In this document: one piece after another, positions 33,166 to 41,820 of the stretch
Layout of the letters: each line of letters opens with the position of its first letter
Numbering within the stretch: position 1 is the stretch's first letter
Notes under the pieces: model-generated
Seen by the model: the letters and a program-made list of their open reading frames with translations, nothing else
What the model was told of the DNA's origin: nothing
Database searches by the model: none
Position numbers and translations under genes: made by a program
Assembly (NCBI GenBank): GCA_001898485.1
Contig: MKTY01000020.1
Coordinates: forward strand, 1-64,000
Reading direction: 5' to 3'
Length of the DNA stretch: 64,000 nt
Source: Sphingobacteriales bacterium 46-32
GTDB taxonomy: Bacteria > Bacteroidota > Bacteroidia > Chitinophagales > Chitinophagaceae

Positions 33166-34665
33166 ATGATAGCTACTAACAATTATTTTAAGGAAATAGA
33201 AAAGATTGATTTTTCTGAACTGCCCGAAGCATTCAGGAAAGGGCATGAGTTTTTAGAAAAAGCTACTGACAGAGGAAATAATTGGACTTCTTATCAGTCA
33301 AGCGATACAATTAAAAAAACAATTGACATTTATCTTGCCAAACTCAACGAATTTGTTAGCAACAATAAGAAGGCAGATAACAAGCAACGTAAGAAAATCC
33401 GTCAGCAACAGTCCAGCAGAGAAATCATACAAGAGGCATTAATAAAGCAAAGCATCGTTAATCCAGATGGTTCATCTAAAAAGAAAGCCAGGCAATCCGC
33501 ATCAAAAGAAAATGAAGTTCAGCCTACATTAGTAGAACGAATACCGGAAGAACTACGTTTTATCAAACGGTTTGTAAATCTCAATGGCAAATCCAAAACC
33601 AAAGAGGAACTATTGCGGTTTATTAATTCGCTCCAAAAGGCAATTCTGGAAAAAAGAATCCGGAAAACTTCACCTTATGCGGAACAAATAAAATCCATTC
33701 AGGACAAGTTGGTGGAGACTTATAACAACATGAAGGCTAAGATTACGATTCAACTAAAGCCTGGAACCTATGACGAGTTCAAAAAATTAACCGGTGAAGA
33801 AAAAGTAATGCCTTCTATCAATTTTATTAAGAGATATATTGGCATGAATGGTAAGACCGGCATGAAAGAAAAAGCAAAACAATTGCTTCAGCAAATCAAC
33901 AGGGCTATGGATAAGGGAAAGGTAGCTGATAACGATCCCTACATTACCGAAATACAGGAACTCAAAAAGAATCTGAAAGTATTTACAACTGATAAAGTTC
34001 AAAAAACTTTAGAGATTGAAAAAGCTGCCTTGAATGGGTTGGAGGGAATTTTAGGCTGTGCCTGTCAGCATCTGAATGGTTTTGATGGGAAACCCTCTAT
34101 CATGAATAGTATGGACTTTGCCAATATGGAGTTTGCAACAATAGGACTAAAAGGAAAATGGTATAAACTGATTGGCGATCCGTCTAGCAACTTTACAGCA
34201 ATGGTTTTTGGAAAGCCGAAGATGGGTAAGTCTTATTTGTGCATTGATTTTGCCGGTTACCTGGCACGTCATCATGGCAAAGTATTGTATGTGGCAAAGG
34301 AAGAGGGACTTGATTATACATTGCAACAGAAGTTGAATGACAAAGATGTGGCACACCCTAACTTGTTTGTAGCATCTATTCTTCCGGATAGTCTTGCTCA
34401 ATATGATTTTATTTTTTTGGACAGTGTAAATAAGTTAGGGTTAGCGCCGGAAGATCTGAACCGGTTGAAACACTTGAATCCAACCAAATCCTTCATCTTC
34501 ATTTTTCAATCCACAAAAGAAGGCAAGTTTAGAGGTGCTAATACTTTCCAGCATGACGTGGATGTGGTGATCGAAATACCGGAAAAAGGAAAAGCAATAC
34601 AGATGGGAAGGTTTAACCAAGGTGGAGAGATGGAGATTTTTGAATCTTATTCGCATGCTGCGTAA
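33166..34665 (+). CDS. RadA-like P-loop ATPase with tandem N-terminal repeats
   Basis: The N-terminal 300 residues of this 499-residue protein are basic and helical and contain two similar units (about 127-190 and 220-275), each with F-I-K-R-[FY] then N-G-K and a helix pair. The C-terminal 180 residues form a RecA/RadA-type ATPase: G-K-P-K-M-G-K-S Walker A (about 348-355), V-L-Y-V-A-K-E-E-G, I-F-L-D-S-V-N-K-L Walker B, and F-Q-S-T-K-E-G-K-F-R-G, H-D-V-D and R-F-N-Q-G-G motifs. It is the last gene of the island, 12 bp after the helicase. It could serve DNA replication, recombination or packaging; it is not of the FtsK/HerA packaging type seen in PRD1-like viruses. Confidence 0.75.
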   Translation: MIATNNYFKEIEKIDFSELPEAFRKGHEFLEKATDRGNNWTSYQSSDTIKKTIDIYLAKLNEFVSNNKKADNKQRKKIRQQQSSREIIQEALIKQSIVNPDGSSKKKARQSASKENEVQPTLVERIPEELRFIKRFVNLNGKSKTKEELLRFINSLQKAILEKRIRKTSPYAEQIKSIQDKLVETYNNMKAKITIQLKPGTYDEFKKLTGEEKVMPSINFIKRYIGMNGKTGMKEKAKQLLQQINRAMDKGKVADNDPYITEIQELKKNLKVFTTDKVQKTLEIEKAALNGLEGILGCACQHLNGFDGKPSIMNSMDFANMEFATIGLKGKWYKLIGDPSSNFTAMVFGKPKMGKSYLCIDFAGYLARHHGKVLYVAKEEGLDYTLQQKLNDKDVAHPNLFVASILPDSLAQYDFIFLDSVNKLGLAPEDLNRLKHLNPTKSFIFIFQSTKEGKFRGANTFQHDVDVVIEIPEKGKAIQMGRFNQGGEMEIFESYSHAA

Positions 34666-34906
34666 TATAGTAGCCAGTGAAGAATACAAGTCTTGGCCTG
34701 TAAACTGTAAAACATAGGAGAGATGCTTTATTTTCGGAATGATCGGTTCGGGGTATGGTAATGAAAAAGCAATTGACTTTCAAGGAGATATTGAAATTTT
34801 ATAACTCTTTTTCAAAATTATGTAAGGGTCTGCTTACAAACCTTTAGTAGCTTTGTAACATAGTTGACAGAAAAGGCTGGTTTTATTACTGATTTTTGTT
34901 TGACAC

Positions 34907-35293
34907 ATGATCAAAAAAATTGCCGTCATATTGCTTCTTTCCATTTATGCCCTCTCCTCCTTTGGAATTGGCATGAAGCAGTTTTATTGCTGTGGTAAAT
35001 TGAAGTCAACCGATATCAGCTTTATTGAACCAGACAGCAAGAAATGTGGGAATGGTGACGAAAGTGATGGCTGTTGTAAAACTAAATATCAAACATTTAA
35101 AGTAAAAGATTCTCACTTTGCCTCAGAGAGTACAATCAACCCAGCAAAGTTTTTTACGGATCTGCACTTGCTTACCCCAACAATCGAAACAGCAGCATTG
35201 GCTACTGAATCGGTAAGTATTGCCAACGCAATTCATGGCCCGCCACACAATAATGTACCGATTTACATCTTTAATTGCGTTTACCGGATTTGA
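34907..35293 (+). CDS. HYC_CC_PP-family protein
   Basis: The 128-residue protein has a signal peptide (about 1-22), then F-Y-C-C (26-29), a G-C-C pair at 55-57 and H-G-P-P (110-113). These match the motif series for which the Bacteroidota HYC_CC_PP family is named. It is exported. The family is found beside heavy-metal transport genes, and here it precedes an HMA protein and a TonB receptor with an HMA domain, so a role in periplasmic copper handling is likely but its biochemistry is unknown. A TAGCTTTG sequence at 34848-34855 could be its -7 box. Confidence 0.8.
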   Translation: MIKKIAVILLLSIYALSSFGIGMKQFYCCGKLKSTDISFIEPDSKKCGNGDESDGCCKTKYQTFKVKDSHFASESTINPAKFFTDLHLLTPTIETAALATESVSIANAIHGPPHNNVPIYIFNCVYRI

Positions 35294-35394
35294 TTTCATT
35301 TTCTTGCTCTTTATTCTGCAGGCATTCTGCCTGTTATATTGCTACATAGTATAGCAGTAAGGACTTATAATTATTAAATACAAAACTTATTACA

Positions 35395-35763
35395 ATGAAA
35401 ACGATAAAAATATTGTTTGCAAGCATATTTGCATTCTTAGCATTTCAATCAGCCAACGCTCAATCGGGTAAAGAAGCCATAAATAATCGGACAAAGACTG
35501 AAACAGTAAAAGTATATGGCGAATGTGGCATGTGTAAAAAAAGGATCGAAAAGGCCGCATCATCAGTAGAGGGAGTGCAGTCTGCAAGCTGGAATGAAGA
35601 CACAAAACAACTTACCATAAAATACGATCTGTTTAAGAAAGATGCAGTTGACGGTGTGCAAAAGAAAGTAGCTGCTGTTGGTCATGATACTGAAAAGTAT
35701 TCCGCAGATAACGCTACTTATCAAAAACTACCTGGTTGCTGCCATTATCAAAGGAAACAATAA
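35395..35763 (+). CDS. Exported HMA-domain metal-binding protein
   Basis: The 122-residue protein has a signal peptide (1-22) and one heavy-metal-associated domain (about 35-105) with G-E-C-G-M-C metal site (Cys44, Cys47). It ends in L-P-G-C-C-H-Y. Soluble HMA proteins bind Cu+ and deliver it to pumps or receptors. The C-terminal L-P-x-C-C-x-Y motif also follows the HMA domain of the TonB receptor downstream, suggesting shared ancestry or a common binding mode. A long hairpin separates it from the receptor gene. Confidence 0.88.
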   Translation: MKTIKILFASIFAFLAFQSANAQSGKEAINNRTKTETVKVYGECGMCKKRIEKAASSVEGVQSASWNEDTKQLTIKYDLFKKDAVDGVQKKVAAVGHDTEKYSADNATYQKLPGCCHYQRKQ

Positions 35764-35778
35764 TTAGCAATCATAATT

Positions 35779-35816
35779 TAATAGCATCAGGAAAAAAGAA
35801 CTTCCTGATGCTATTA
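35779..35816. terminator. 15-bp perfect stem-loop between HMA and receptor genes
   Basis: TAATAGCATCAGGAA (35779-35793) pairs exactly with 35802-35816 around an 8-nt loop, 13 bp after the HMA stop codon. There is no strong T-run, so it may act as a partial terminator, an mRNA 3'-end stabiliser, or an attenuator reducing receptor expression relative to the chaperone. Confidence 0.6.
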
Positions 35817-35833
35817 CTCTTAAACATTTCACT

Positions 35834-38464
35834 ATGAAATCGTATAAATATATAGTATTGCTATGCCTTTTCTTTTCCGGATTTTCAGCTTATTCGCAGA
35901 TCAACAAGCCTACATCGCCAGATACCAGCATAACATTCAAAGTGTTTGGAGCTTGCGATCAATGCAAGCATCGTATTGAAGAAGCAGTAAAAGGTAAAGG
36001 GGTTAAGTCAGCCAGTTGGGATGTGAATACAAAAGAGCTTTCACTTGTTTATAATCCTGCGCAAATGTCATTGGATAAAATTCAGAACAGGATTGTAGCT
36101 GTTGGGCATGATCTGGAAACAAAGAAGGCAAAAGATATAGTGTATAACGAATTACCGCAATGCTGCCGTTACCGGGAAATGGAAACAATGATGGAAAAAG
36201 TTAGGTCAGATACAACAATACCCGTACAGCCGGATTCCATAAGAGTTGATTCCTCTGCTATTGCTATCCCAGAAACTAAAATGGTCACTCACTCTGTCAA
36301 AGGTGTGGTTTTAGAAAGCAATAAGAAAGGTCTCTTTACGCCGTTGGTAGGAGCAAGTGTAGCTTGGCTGGGAACTAATACAGGCACTGTTACAGATAGC
36401 ACCGGAGTTTTTACAATTAAACACGATGGTACAGCCAGCCGTCTCGTTATCAGCTATACAGGATATAATTCGGATACACTCACCGTTACTGACATGAAAG
36501 AATTAAAAATAATTCTTGCTACCAATAAGCAATTGGGTGAGGTGGTGGTTACTTCGAAACAACGTTCCACTTATCTTTCTGCGGTAAGTCTTATTCGCAC
36601 CCAAATAATGACAGATAAGGAACTATACAAAGCCGCCTGTTGCAACCTTAGCGAGAGTTTTGAAACCAATCCATCCGTAGACGTATCTTACAATGATGCG
36701 GTGACAGGGTCAAAACAAATCCAGCTATTGGGATTGAGCGGTAACTATACGCAATTGACCGTAGAGAACCTTCCCGGTCCGAGAGGAATTGCTACACCAC
36801 TCGGGTTAAACTCTGTGGCAGGCCCCTGGGTGGAATCCATACAACTCACTAAAGGCATTGGCTCTGTTGCCAATGGGTATGAGAGCATAGCAGGACAAAT
36901 AAATGTAGAGCTGAAAAAGCCGGAAAACAGTGAGCAACTCTACGCAAATGTTTACGTCAATGATTTTGGAAAAACAGATGTGAATCTTAACATCGCCAAA
37001 AAAATCAGAAAGAAGTGGGCCGTAGGTTTACTGTTGCATGATGATTTCTTGACCAACAAGCGATTGGATGTGAATAAAGATGGTTTCCGGGATCTGCCGA
37101 CAGGTAATCAATTCAGTATGGTAAACAGATGGAAGTATGATGATGGCAAAGGATTCTTAACCCAATTCGGAGTTAAAGTATTAAATGATAAAAGAACCGG
37201 GGGTGAATCAGCTTATGATCCTGCTGATGATAAATATACCATCAATCATTACGGTTTGGGCATTAACACAAAAAGATATGAGGCTTTTGCAAAAATTGGT
37301 TATGTGTTTCCGGAAAAAAAGTATAAAAGCATCGGCCTGCAGTTATCTGCCATTGACCATAAGCAAAACTCGTACTTCGGCCTGACAAGATACGATGCGA
37401 AGCAACAGAATTTTTATAGCAACCTGATTTACCAGTCTATTATTGGCAATACAGCACATAAGTTTAGAACAGGATTAAGTTTTTTATACGATAAGTATGA
37501 TGAAGACTTTAAAACCACAACTTATAAGCGTAAAGAAATTGTTCCGGGCGCATTCTTTGAATACACTTACACTCCTTCTGAAAAAGTAAGCGTGGTCGCA
37601 GGTATCCGGGGTGATCATAATAGCCTGTTTGGTTTCTTTGCTACACCCAGGGTTCATTTTCGGTATGAGCCAGTGAAAGGAACTACCATTCGATTTAGTG
37701 CCGGTCGTGGGCAACGCACCGCCAATATTTTTGCAGAGAATACAAGTGTATTTGTAAGTTCCAGGCAAGTGAGTATAATTACCAACGAAACAGGAAAGGC
37801 CTATGGATTAAATGCAGAAGTTGCCTGGAATAAGGGCATAAGTGTTGATCAGAAATTTAAACTATTCGAAAGGAATGCTCTTCTTAGTGTTGATTTTTTC
37901 AGAAACGATTTCAATAATCAGGTAGTCGTTGACCTGGAAAATCCCAGGGAAGTGAGATTTTACAATTTACAGGGAAAATCTTACTCTAATAGCTTTCAGG
38001 GGGAATTGAATTTTGAACCTGTGCAAAAATTGGACGTCAGGCTTGCTTATCGTTATTTCGACGTGAAAACAACCTATAACGGCAAACTGCTTCAACGTCC
38101 TTTAATCGCCAATAATCGGGCTTTCGGAAACCTGGCCTACGCCACAAACGGATGGAAGTTCGATTATACTATTAACTTCAATGGGAAGAAAAGAATACCG
38201 AATACAGAAACTAATCCAGCACAATACAGGCGGGAAGATTATTCGCCTTCATTTATTTTAATGAATGCCCAGATCAGTAAGACTGTTGGGAAGAAACACC
38301 CGATGGATTTTTATATTGGTGGAGAGAATCTCACGAACTATTATCAGAAAAATGTGATCATAGCCACCGATCAGCCATTCAGTCCCTATTTTGATGCTTC
38401 ATTGGTTTGGGGGCCGGTTACAGGAAGGATGTTTTATGCAGGGTGGAGGTATAAAATTAAATAG
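35834..38464 (+). CDS. TonB-dependent receptor with N-terminal HMA domain (copper)
   Basis: The 876-residue protein has a signal peptide (1-22), an HMA domain (about 33-100, G-A-C-D-Q-C with Cys41 and Cys44) ending in L-P-Q-C-C-R-Y, and a carboxypeptidase-regulatory-like domain (about 152-230). A TonB plug (L-S-E-S-F-E-T-N-P-S-V-D near 275) and a beta barrel finishing with W-R-Y-K-I-K follow. The fusion places a metal-binding domain on the periplasmic side of an outer-membrane receptor, implying copper uptake or sensing linked to the metal-binding chaperone encoded just upstream. Similar copper receptors (OprC/NosA-type) lack this fused domain. Confidence 0.85.
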   Translation: MKSYKYIVLLCLFFSGFSAYSQINKPTSPDTSITFKVFGACDQCKHRIEEAVKGKGVKSASWDVNTKELSLVYNPAQMSLDKIQNRIVAVGHDLETKKAKDIVYNELPQCCRYREMETMMEKVRSDTTIPVQPDSIRVDSSAIAIPETKMVTHSVKGVVLESNKKGLFTPLVGASVAWLGTNTGTVTDSTGVFTIKHDGTASRLVISYTGYNSDTLTVTDMKELKIILATNKQLGEVVVTSKQRSTYLSAVSLIRTQIMTDKELYKAACCNLSESFETNPSVDVSYNDAVTGSKQIQLLGLSGNYTQLTVENLPGPRGIATPLGLNSVAGPWVESIQLTKGIGSVANGYESIAGQINVELKKPENSEQLYANVYVNDFGKTDVNLNIAKKIRKKWAVGLLLHDDFLTNKRLDVNKDGFRDLPTGNQFSMVNRWKYDDGKGFLTQFGVKVLNDKRTGGESAYDPADDKYTINHYGLGINTKRYEAFAKIGYVFPEKKYKSIGLQLSAIDHKQNSYFGLTRYDAKQQNFYSNLIYQSIIGNTAHKFRTGLSFLYDKYDEDFKTTTYKRKEIVPGAFFEYTYTPSEKVSVVAGIRGDHNSLFGFFATPRVHFRYEPVKGTTIRFSAGRGQRTANIFAENTSVFVSSRQVSIITNETGKAYGLNAEVAWNKGISVDQKFKLFERNALLSVDFFRNDFNNQVVVDLENPREVRFYNLQGKSYSNSFQGELNFEPVQKLDVRLAYRYFDVKTTYNGKLLQRPLIANNRAFGNLAYATNGWKFDYTINFNGKKRIPNTETNPAQYRREDYSPSFILMNAQISKTVGKKHPMDFYIGGENLTNYYQKNVIIATDQPFSPYFDASLVWGPVTGRMFYAGWRYKIK

Positions 38465-38505
38465 CTAAAAACCTCGAACTTTTTATGACCCATTAATGTC
38501 AGGAA

Positions 38506-38576
38506 TTGTCCGGTAATGTACCCAATTCCCTTAAATCTTGCAGAACTTGGTTCGAGTCTTCGTACCTTGGGGCTAC
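38506..38576 (+). repeat. Left copy of island-flanking direct repeat (attL-like)
   Basis: Aligned with 53836-53907, it shares blocks such as TTGTC, AATGT, AATTCCCT, AAATC, TGCA, GGTTCGA and GGGCTAC in the same order and orientation, about 70% identity overall by eye. The GGTTCGA block resembles a tRNA T-loop, as expected for integration sites derived from tRNA 3' ends, although no complete tRNA is present. Both copies are followed by an intrinsic terminator. Confidence 0.55.
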
Positions 38577-38608
38577 TAGCTAATTTCGAAAAATTAAGTG
38601 ATTGATTT

Positions 38609-38635
38609 AAAGCTCTCTTCGGAGGGCTTTTTTGT
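38609..38635 (+). terminator. TTCG-tetraloop terminator
   Basis: AAGCTCTC pairs with GAGGGCTT (one G-U) across a TTCG loop, followed by TTTTTG. It is well placed to end the copper operon transcript or the transcript once associated with the att-like repeat. Confidence 0.75.
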
Positions 38636-38945
38636 TTTATGGGTGAATTTTGAGCAATTTGTTTACGGTTTTGTTTTCGGCTTTTGATTTTAGCAATACA
38701 ACGATCTTGATGTCAATATTTATATTCAAAAAGTTCGATTCCTAAAGCGGCTACATCTCCAAGACCTGATAACAAAAAAAATAGCCTAATGAGTGGAAGA
38801 TACTTTTGAATGGCACTTTTTTCTTACCGTGTTGTATGAAAATTTCCTAAACCTTTTTCGGCAATGTTTAAAGCAGCAAACTGAAACTGCTTTCCTACCT
38901 GAATAAAATCATAAATTTATATGTTAACCGCAATAGCATTCTGCA

Positions 38946-39821
38946 ATGGAAGACTTTAGAAATATTAGCAATCACGATAGAATACAATTGGAAATCGTTT
39001 CTGCCTGTCGGGATCTTGGCATTGAAGCAGTCCAAGAGCATTGCGGGAAGGGCTGGAGAGCAGATGTTTTTGTTCCAAATAATGACAAACCAATTGCATT
39101 TGAGATTCAATTAAGTCCTCAAACGCTGAAGAGAACTCTTGAAAGACAATCAAAATACATCAGAGATGGAATTATCGGTTGCTGGTTTTTCGAAAATCCT
39201 GTCTCAAAACTAAATGAAGAGAGACCGGATTTACCGCTATTCTATGTGGAGGATACAACAGGTTCAAATCTCCAGGTAAATCTTGGCGATCGCAGAAAGG
39301 TTGATCTGCATACTTTCCTTAAATATTTTATTTCAAATAGTATTCAATTCAAACCATTCGCAATCACTAAAAAAAAACAAATAGTCAATCTTGTGTTTTA
39401 TGAAATGGAGTGCTGGAAATGCCATGCATTGAATCACTTGTTTTATGTTGATGGCCCTTTCCATTCAGCATGCAATGCGAAGATAAAACCAGAAGAAGCA
39501 CTTTGGGAATCAAACAGCATTGAGTACAGGCCCGAAATAATAGAACTTGCCCAACAATTTATTGAAAGTAGAAAAGACCTCAACTTGAAACTCGGAGAAA
39601 TTAAAAAGCGATACAGTAAAACAGTTGAAAGTTCTTACACATCTTTCGGATGCTATAATTGCGACAGCATTTTTGGAGACTGGTTTGTTATGGAAGCTAA
39701 AATTGATTTAATGTATGGTCCGAATGAACTGACTCATAAGCAAGAAATTGAATTAAAAGATAGTTTCAAATTGCCAATCCCTCATTGGTGCTTTCCTGAC
39801 AGCAACCAATATTGCGGCTAG
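38946..39821 (+). CDS. CoiA-like PD-(D/E)xK nuclease-domain protein
   Basis: The 291-residue protein resembles competence protein CoiA in its N-terminal half. G-W-R-A-D-V (Asp40) and A-F-E-I-Q-L-S (Glu53, Gln55) form a restriction-endonuclease-like active site, followed by the R-x4-Y-I-R-D-G helix typical of CoiA-like domains. The C-terminal half carries C-W-K-C and C-Y-N-C pairs that could bind zinc, plus scattered other cysteines. There are no competence genes nearby; its position as first gene inside the att-like repeat fits a defence or mobile-element nuclease. Target unknown. Confidence 0.68.
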   Translation: MEDFRNISNHDRIQLEIVSACRDLGIEAVQEHCGKGWRADVFVPNNDKPIAFEIQLSPQTLKRTLERQSKYIRDGIIGCWFFENPVSKLNEERPDLPLFYVEDTTGSNLQVNLGDRRKVDLHTFLKYFISNSIQFKPFAITKKKQIVNLVFYEMECWKCHALNHLFYVDGPFHSACNAKIKPEEALWESNSIEYRPEIIELAQQFIESRKDLNLKLGEIKKRYSKTVESSYTSFGCYNCDSIFGDWFVMEAKIDLMYGPNELTHKQEIELKDSFKLPIPHWCFPDSNQYCG

Positions 39822-40690
39822 AACTAAATTCCAATTAAATACAGAAGATATACGCTTGTTTAGAAATCAAAATCGGGGATGTACTCCTGAATCATTCCCC
39901 CCAAAAAAAAGAAAATCAAAATAGTGGAGCTTTGCTCTTTTAGCAGAAACAGATTTAAGAATCTTTTCATTCTTAACTATGAAGGAGTGCAATATTTATC
40001 TTTCAGATTCGGGCAAATAACAGATTAAATCTTCACCGATCATTCCGTTATTAACATCAGTTGCGTCAAAAGAAAATTGAAATACAGGTAATTCGGAGTA
40101 TTCAAAACAGGATTTAAACAATCAGAGGGGAACGGGTTATGCTCGACTACGATCTGGCAGAACTTTACGAGGTGGGTAGCAGAGTGCTAAACCAAGCTGC
40201 TAAACGGAATTCAAAGCGATTTTTCCGGAATATTTTATGTTTCAACTTACTGATTACGAATAGGCCACTATGACGCTTTTACAGAACAAGGTATAGCAAT
40301 GCTTAGTGATATTCTCAATGGCGACCGAGCCATCCAAATGAACACCGCTATCATGCGAGCCTTTGTGGAAATCAGGGAAATCCTTTTTACAGGAAAATAA
40401 CTTAAAGGATCAGCTAAAACAAATCAAAGATCGTTTAGGGGAAATGATGTCCAACTCAACCAAATTTATGATGCCTTGGAAAATTTGTTAGATGAAAAGC
40501 AGCCGAAAGAAAGTGGGAAGACCGGAGAGAATTGGATTTAATAACGCAACCGACCGGTAATAGACCGATTTTGAGTAGCCTAAAATTCCAAACTGGGTCA
40601 TACCATTATCTTATAGTTTTCAAAATATTAAAAAGAATTTCAATATTGTTGTATATTGTCAAATACAAACCTTAGCCAACTGCATCGACC
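39822..40690. other. Mostly non-coding stretch with an ORF6N gene remnant
   Basis: Apart from the broken ORF6N-like gene at 40118-40541 I see no coding signal in this 869-bp stretch. The sequence between 39840 and 40115 shows no conserved frame. The 40560-40690 part is AT-rich and presumably holds the promoter for the following DUF4297 gene; no clear promoter box was identified. Confidence 0.5.
40118..40541 (+). pseudogene. Degraded ORF6N-domain protein gene
   Basis: The frame [18 protein letters not shown] matches the start of ORF6N/KilA-N-type proteins. After about 45 codons a frameshift and a deletion interrupt the domain, and later, in another frame, F-T-E-Q-G-I-A-M-L and [10 protein letters not shown], typical of the second half, can be read. 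A stop precedes the start region. Such proteins are DNA-binding antirepressors common in prophages and mobile islands; here the gene is dead and testifies to past mobile-element activity. Confidence 0.75.
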
Positions 40691-41776
40691 GTGGATTTTA
40701 TCGCCAAACAACCAAGAGAACGGGCTGGATCAACTGCTTCATCCAGATTCGATTATCAGAAAGATATTTCCATCTGCATGCTTCTGGAATATCATGAAAA
40801 AGGAAATGACTACCTTTTTGTATTTGACTACCATGATGACCTTGTCGTACTCGACTCCGAAGTATCACCCACTAAATACAACTTCTTTCAAATAAAGGCG
40901 AAGGAAACGGGTTACTGGCAGTTAAATGCGCTTGTAAAGCCCAAGAAAGGCAAAGCAGATGCTGTCCTTCCATCTATACTGGGAAAGATGCATGATCACC
41001 TTCAAAATTTTCCAACGGCAACAGAGTCCCTGACATTTTTATCTAACACAAAACTTTCAGTAAAATTAAAAGGACTTAAAACACCGAAACAATATGAGCA
41101 AGTGAACCTTGGTAAATTGGGGAATGACACCTGTAGAATCGTTCAAACTGCGTTGGAAAAAGAACTTGCTCCGGGCAAACTCCTCGCCAACTTTTTCAAT
41201 ATTACTTTCTTCGCTTCCCATGCGCTGAGTGTGAATGATAGCAGCACCCACACGAAAGGAAAACTCAGCGAATTTCTTAATAAGCGAACCCAAGGAAAAA
41301 AGTACAATGTTGAATCGGTATATAAGAATATCCTGGATGAAGTGAAGAGAAAGTCAAATGACAGTTCCGTTATCTCGGACTTCGCCCAGCTTAAAGAAAG
41401 AAAAGGAATTGGCAGATCAACGCTGGAAGAAGTACTCTTATTGATCGGTGCAAGGAAAGATTACGAGCAGATTTGGCAGACAGTTCATAGCGATCTTAAA
41501 GCGGAGGGTGTCGGAGCCTCCGACATTTTTCAATTCAAAGATTTATGGAACAAACTTGAAATAGACAGAATGGATCCAACGAATCGGACATTACAACAAG
41601 CGATTAAGGAGACAAGGCAATCAATTGATAATTTGAAGTCAACGGGGCAGTTCTCCGGTCAAAAGGTAATGGACCTGCTCGCCATGGTTGTTGCACAGAT
41701 TAGTGGTAAAGATTATTTGACCAAACTTACGCACCCTTACGTTCAAACCATTATTCTGGCCCATCTATATGAGTAA
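40691..41776 (+). CDS. DUF4297/Cap4-like nuclease (Lamassu LmuA-like)
   Basis: A GTG start at 40691 is the only option before an upstream stop. In this 361-residue protein, residues 8-80 match the DUF4297 (Cap4) nuclease: P-R-E-R-A-G-S, S-R-F-D-Y-Q, D-Y-H-D-D (Asp49/50) and F-F-Q-I-K (Gln67, Lys69), a PD-(D/E)xK variant cutting dsDNA. The rest is helical and unassigned. It is followed 44 bp later by a Rad50/SMC-like ATPase with zinc hook, the gene pairing of Lamassu/DdmABC-type anti-phage and anti-plasmid systems. The third Lamassu component (LmuC) is not seen. Confidence 0.72.
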   Translation: MDFIAKQPRERAGSTASSRFDYQKDISICMLLEYHEKGNDYLFVFDYHDDLVVLDSEVSPTKYNFFQIKAKETGYWQLNALVKPKKGKADAVLPSILGKMHDHLQNFPTATESLTFLSNTKLSVKLKGLKTPKQYEQVNLGKLGNDTCRIVQTALEKELAPGKLLANFFNITFFASHALSVNDSSTHTKGKLSEFLNKRTQGKKYNVESVYKNILDEVKRKSNDSSVISDFAQLKERKGIGRSTLEEVLLLIGARKDYEQIWQTVHSDLKAEGVGASDIFQFKDLWNKLEIDRMDPTNRTLQQAIKETRQSIDNLKSTGQFSGQKVMDLLAMVVAQISGKDYLTKLTHPYVQTIILAHLYE

Positions 41777-41820
41777 AGGAAAATTCAAAAAACTAATCAG
41801 GAACCTCAGAACAAAGTTTC

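Larger units (their letters stand above)
38465..38945. other. Non-coding junction: att-like repeat and terminator
   Basis: These 481 bp hold no gene. At 38506-38576 lies the left copy of a 71/72-bp direct repeat (right copy at 53836-53907), which brackets the defence island. At 38609-38635 an 8-bp stem with a TTCG tetraloop is followed by a T-run, a good terminator for the TonB receptor transcript. A weaker stem (AAAGCAG/CTGCTTT, 38870-38893) lies before the nuclease gene. Confidence 0.6.

Noticed and set aside
15749-34665. Contractile-tail, T6SS-like or eCIS element
   Set aside because: No sheath, tube, baseplate, VgrG/PAAR-like or AAA ClpV-like protein is seen; the gene set fits a tailless element better.
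38506-38576. tRNA or tmRNA gene at the att-like repeat
   Set aside because: Only a T-loop-like GGTTCGA and a 3'-end-like stretch are present; the T-stem does not pair and no anticodon or D-arm can be found.
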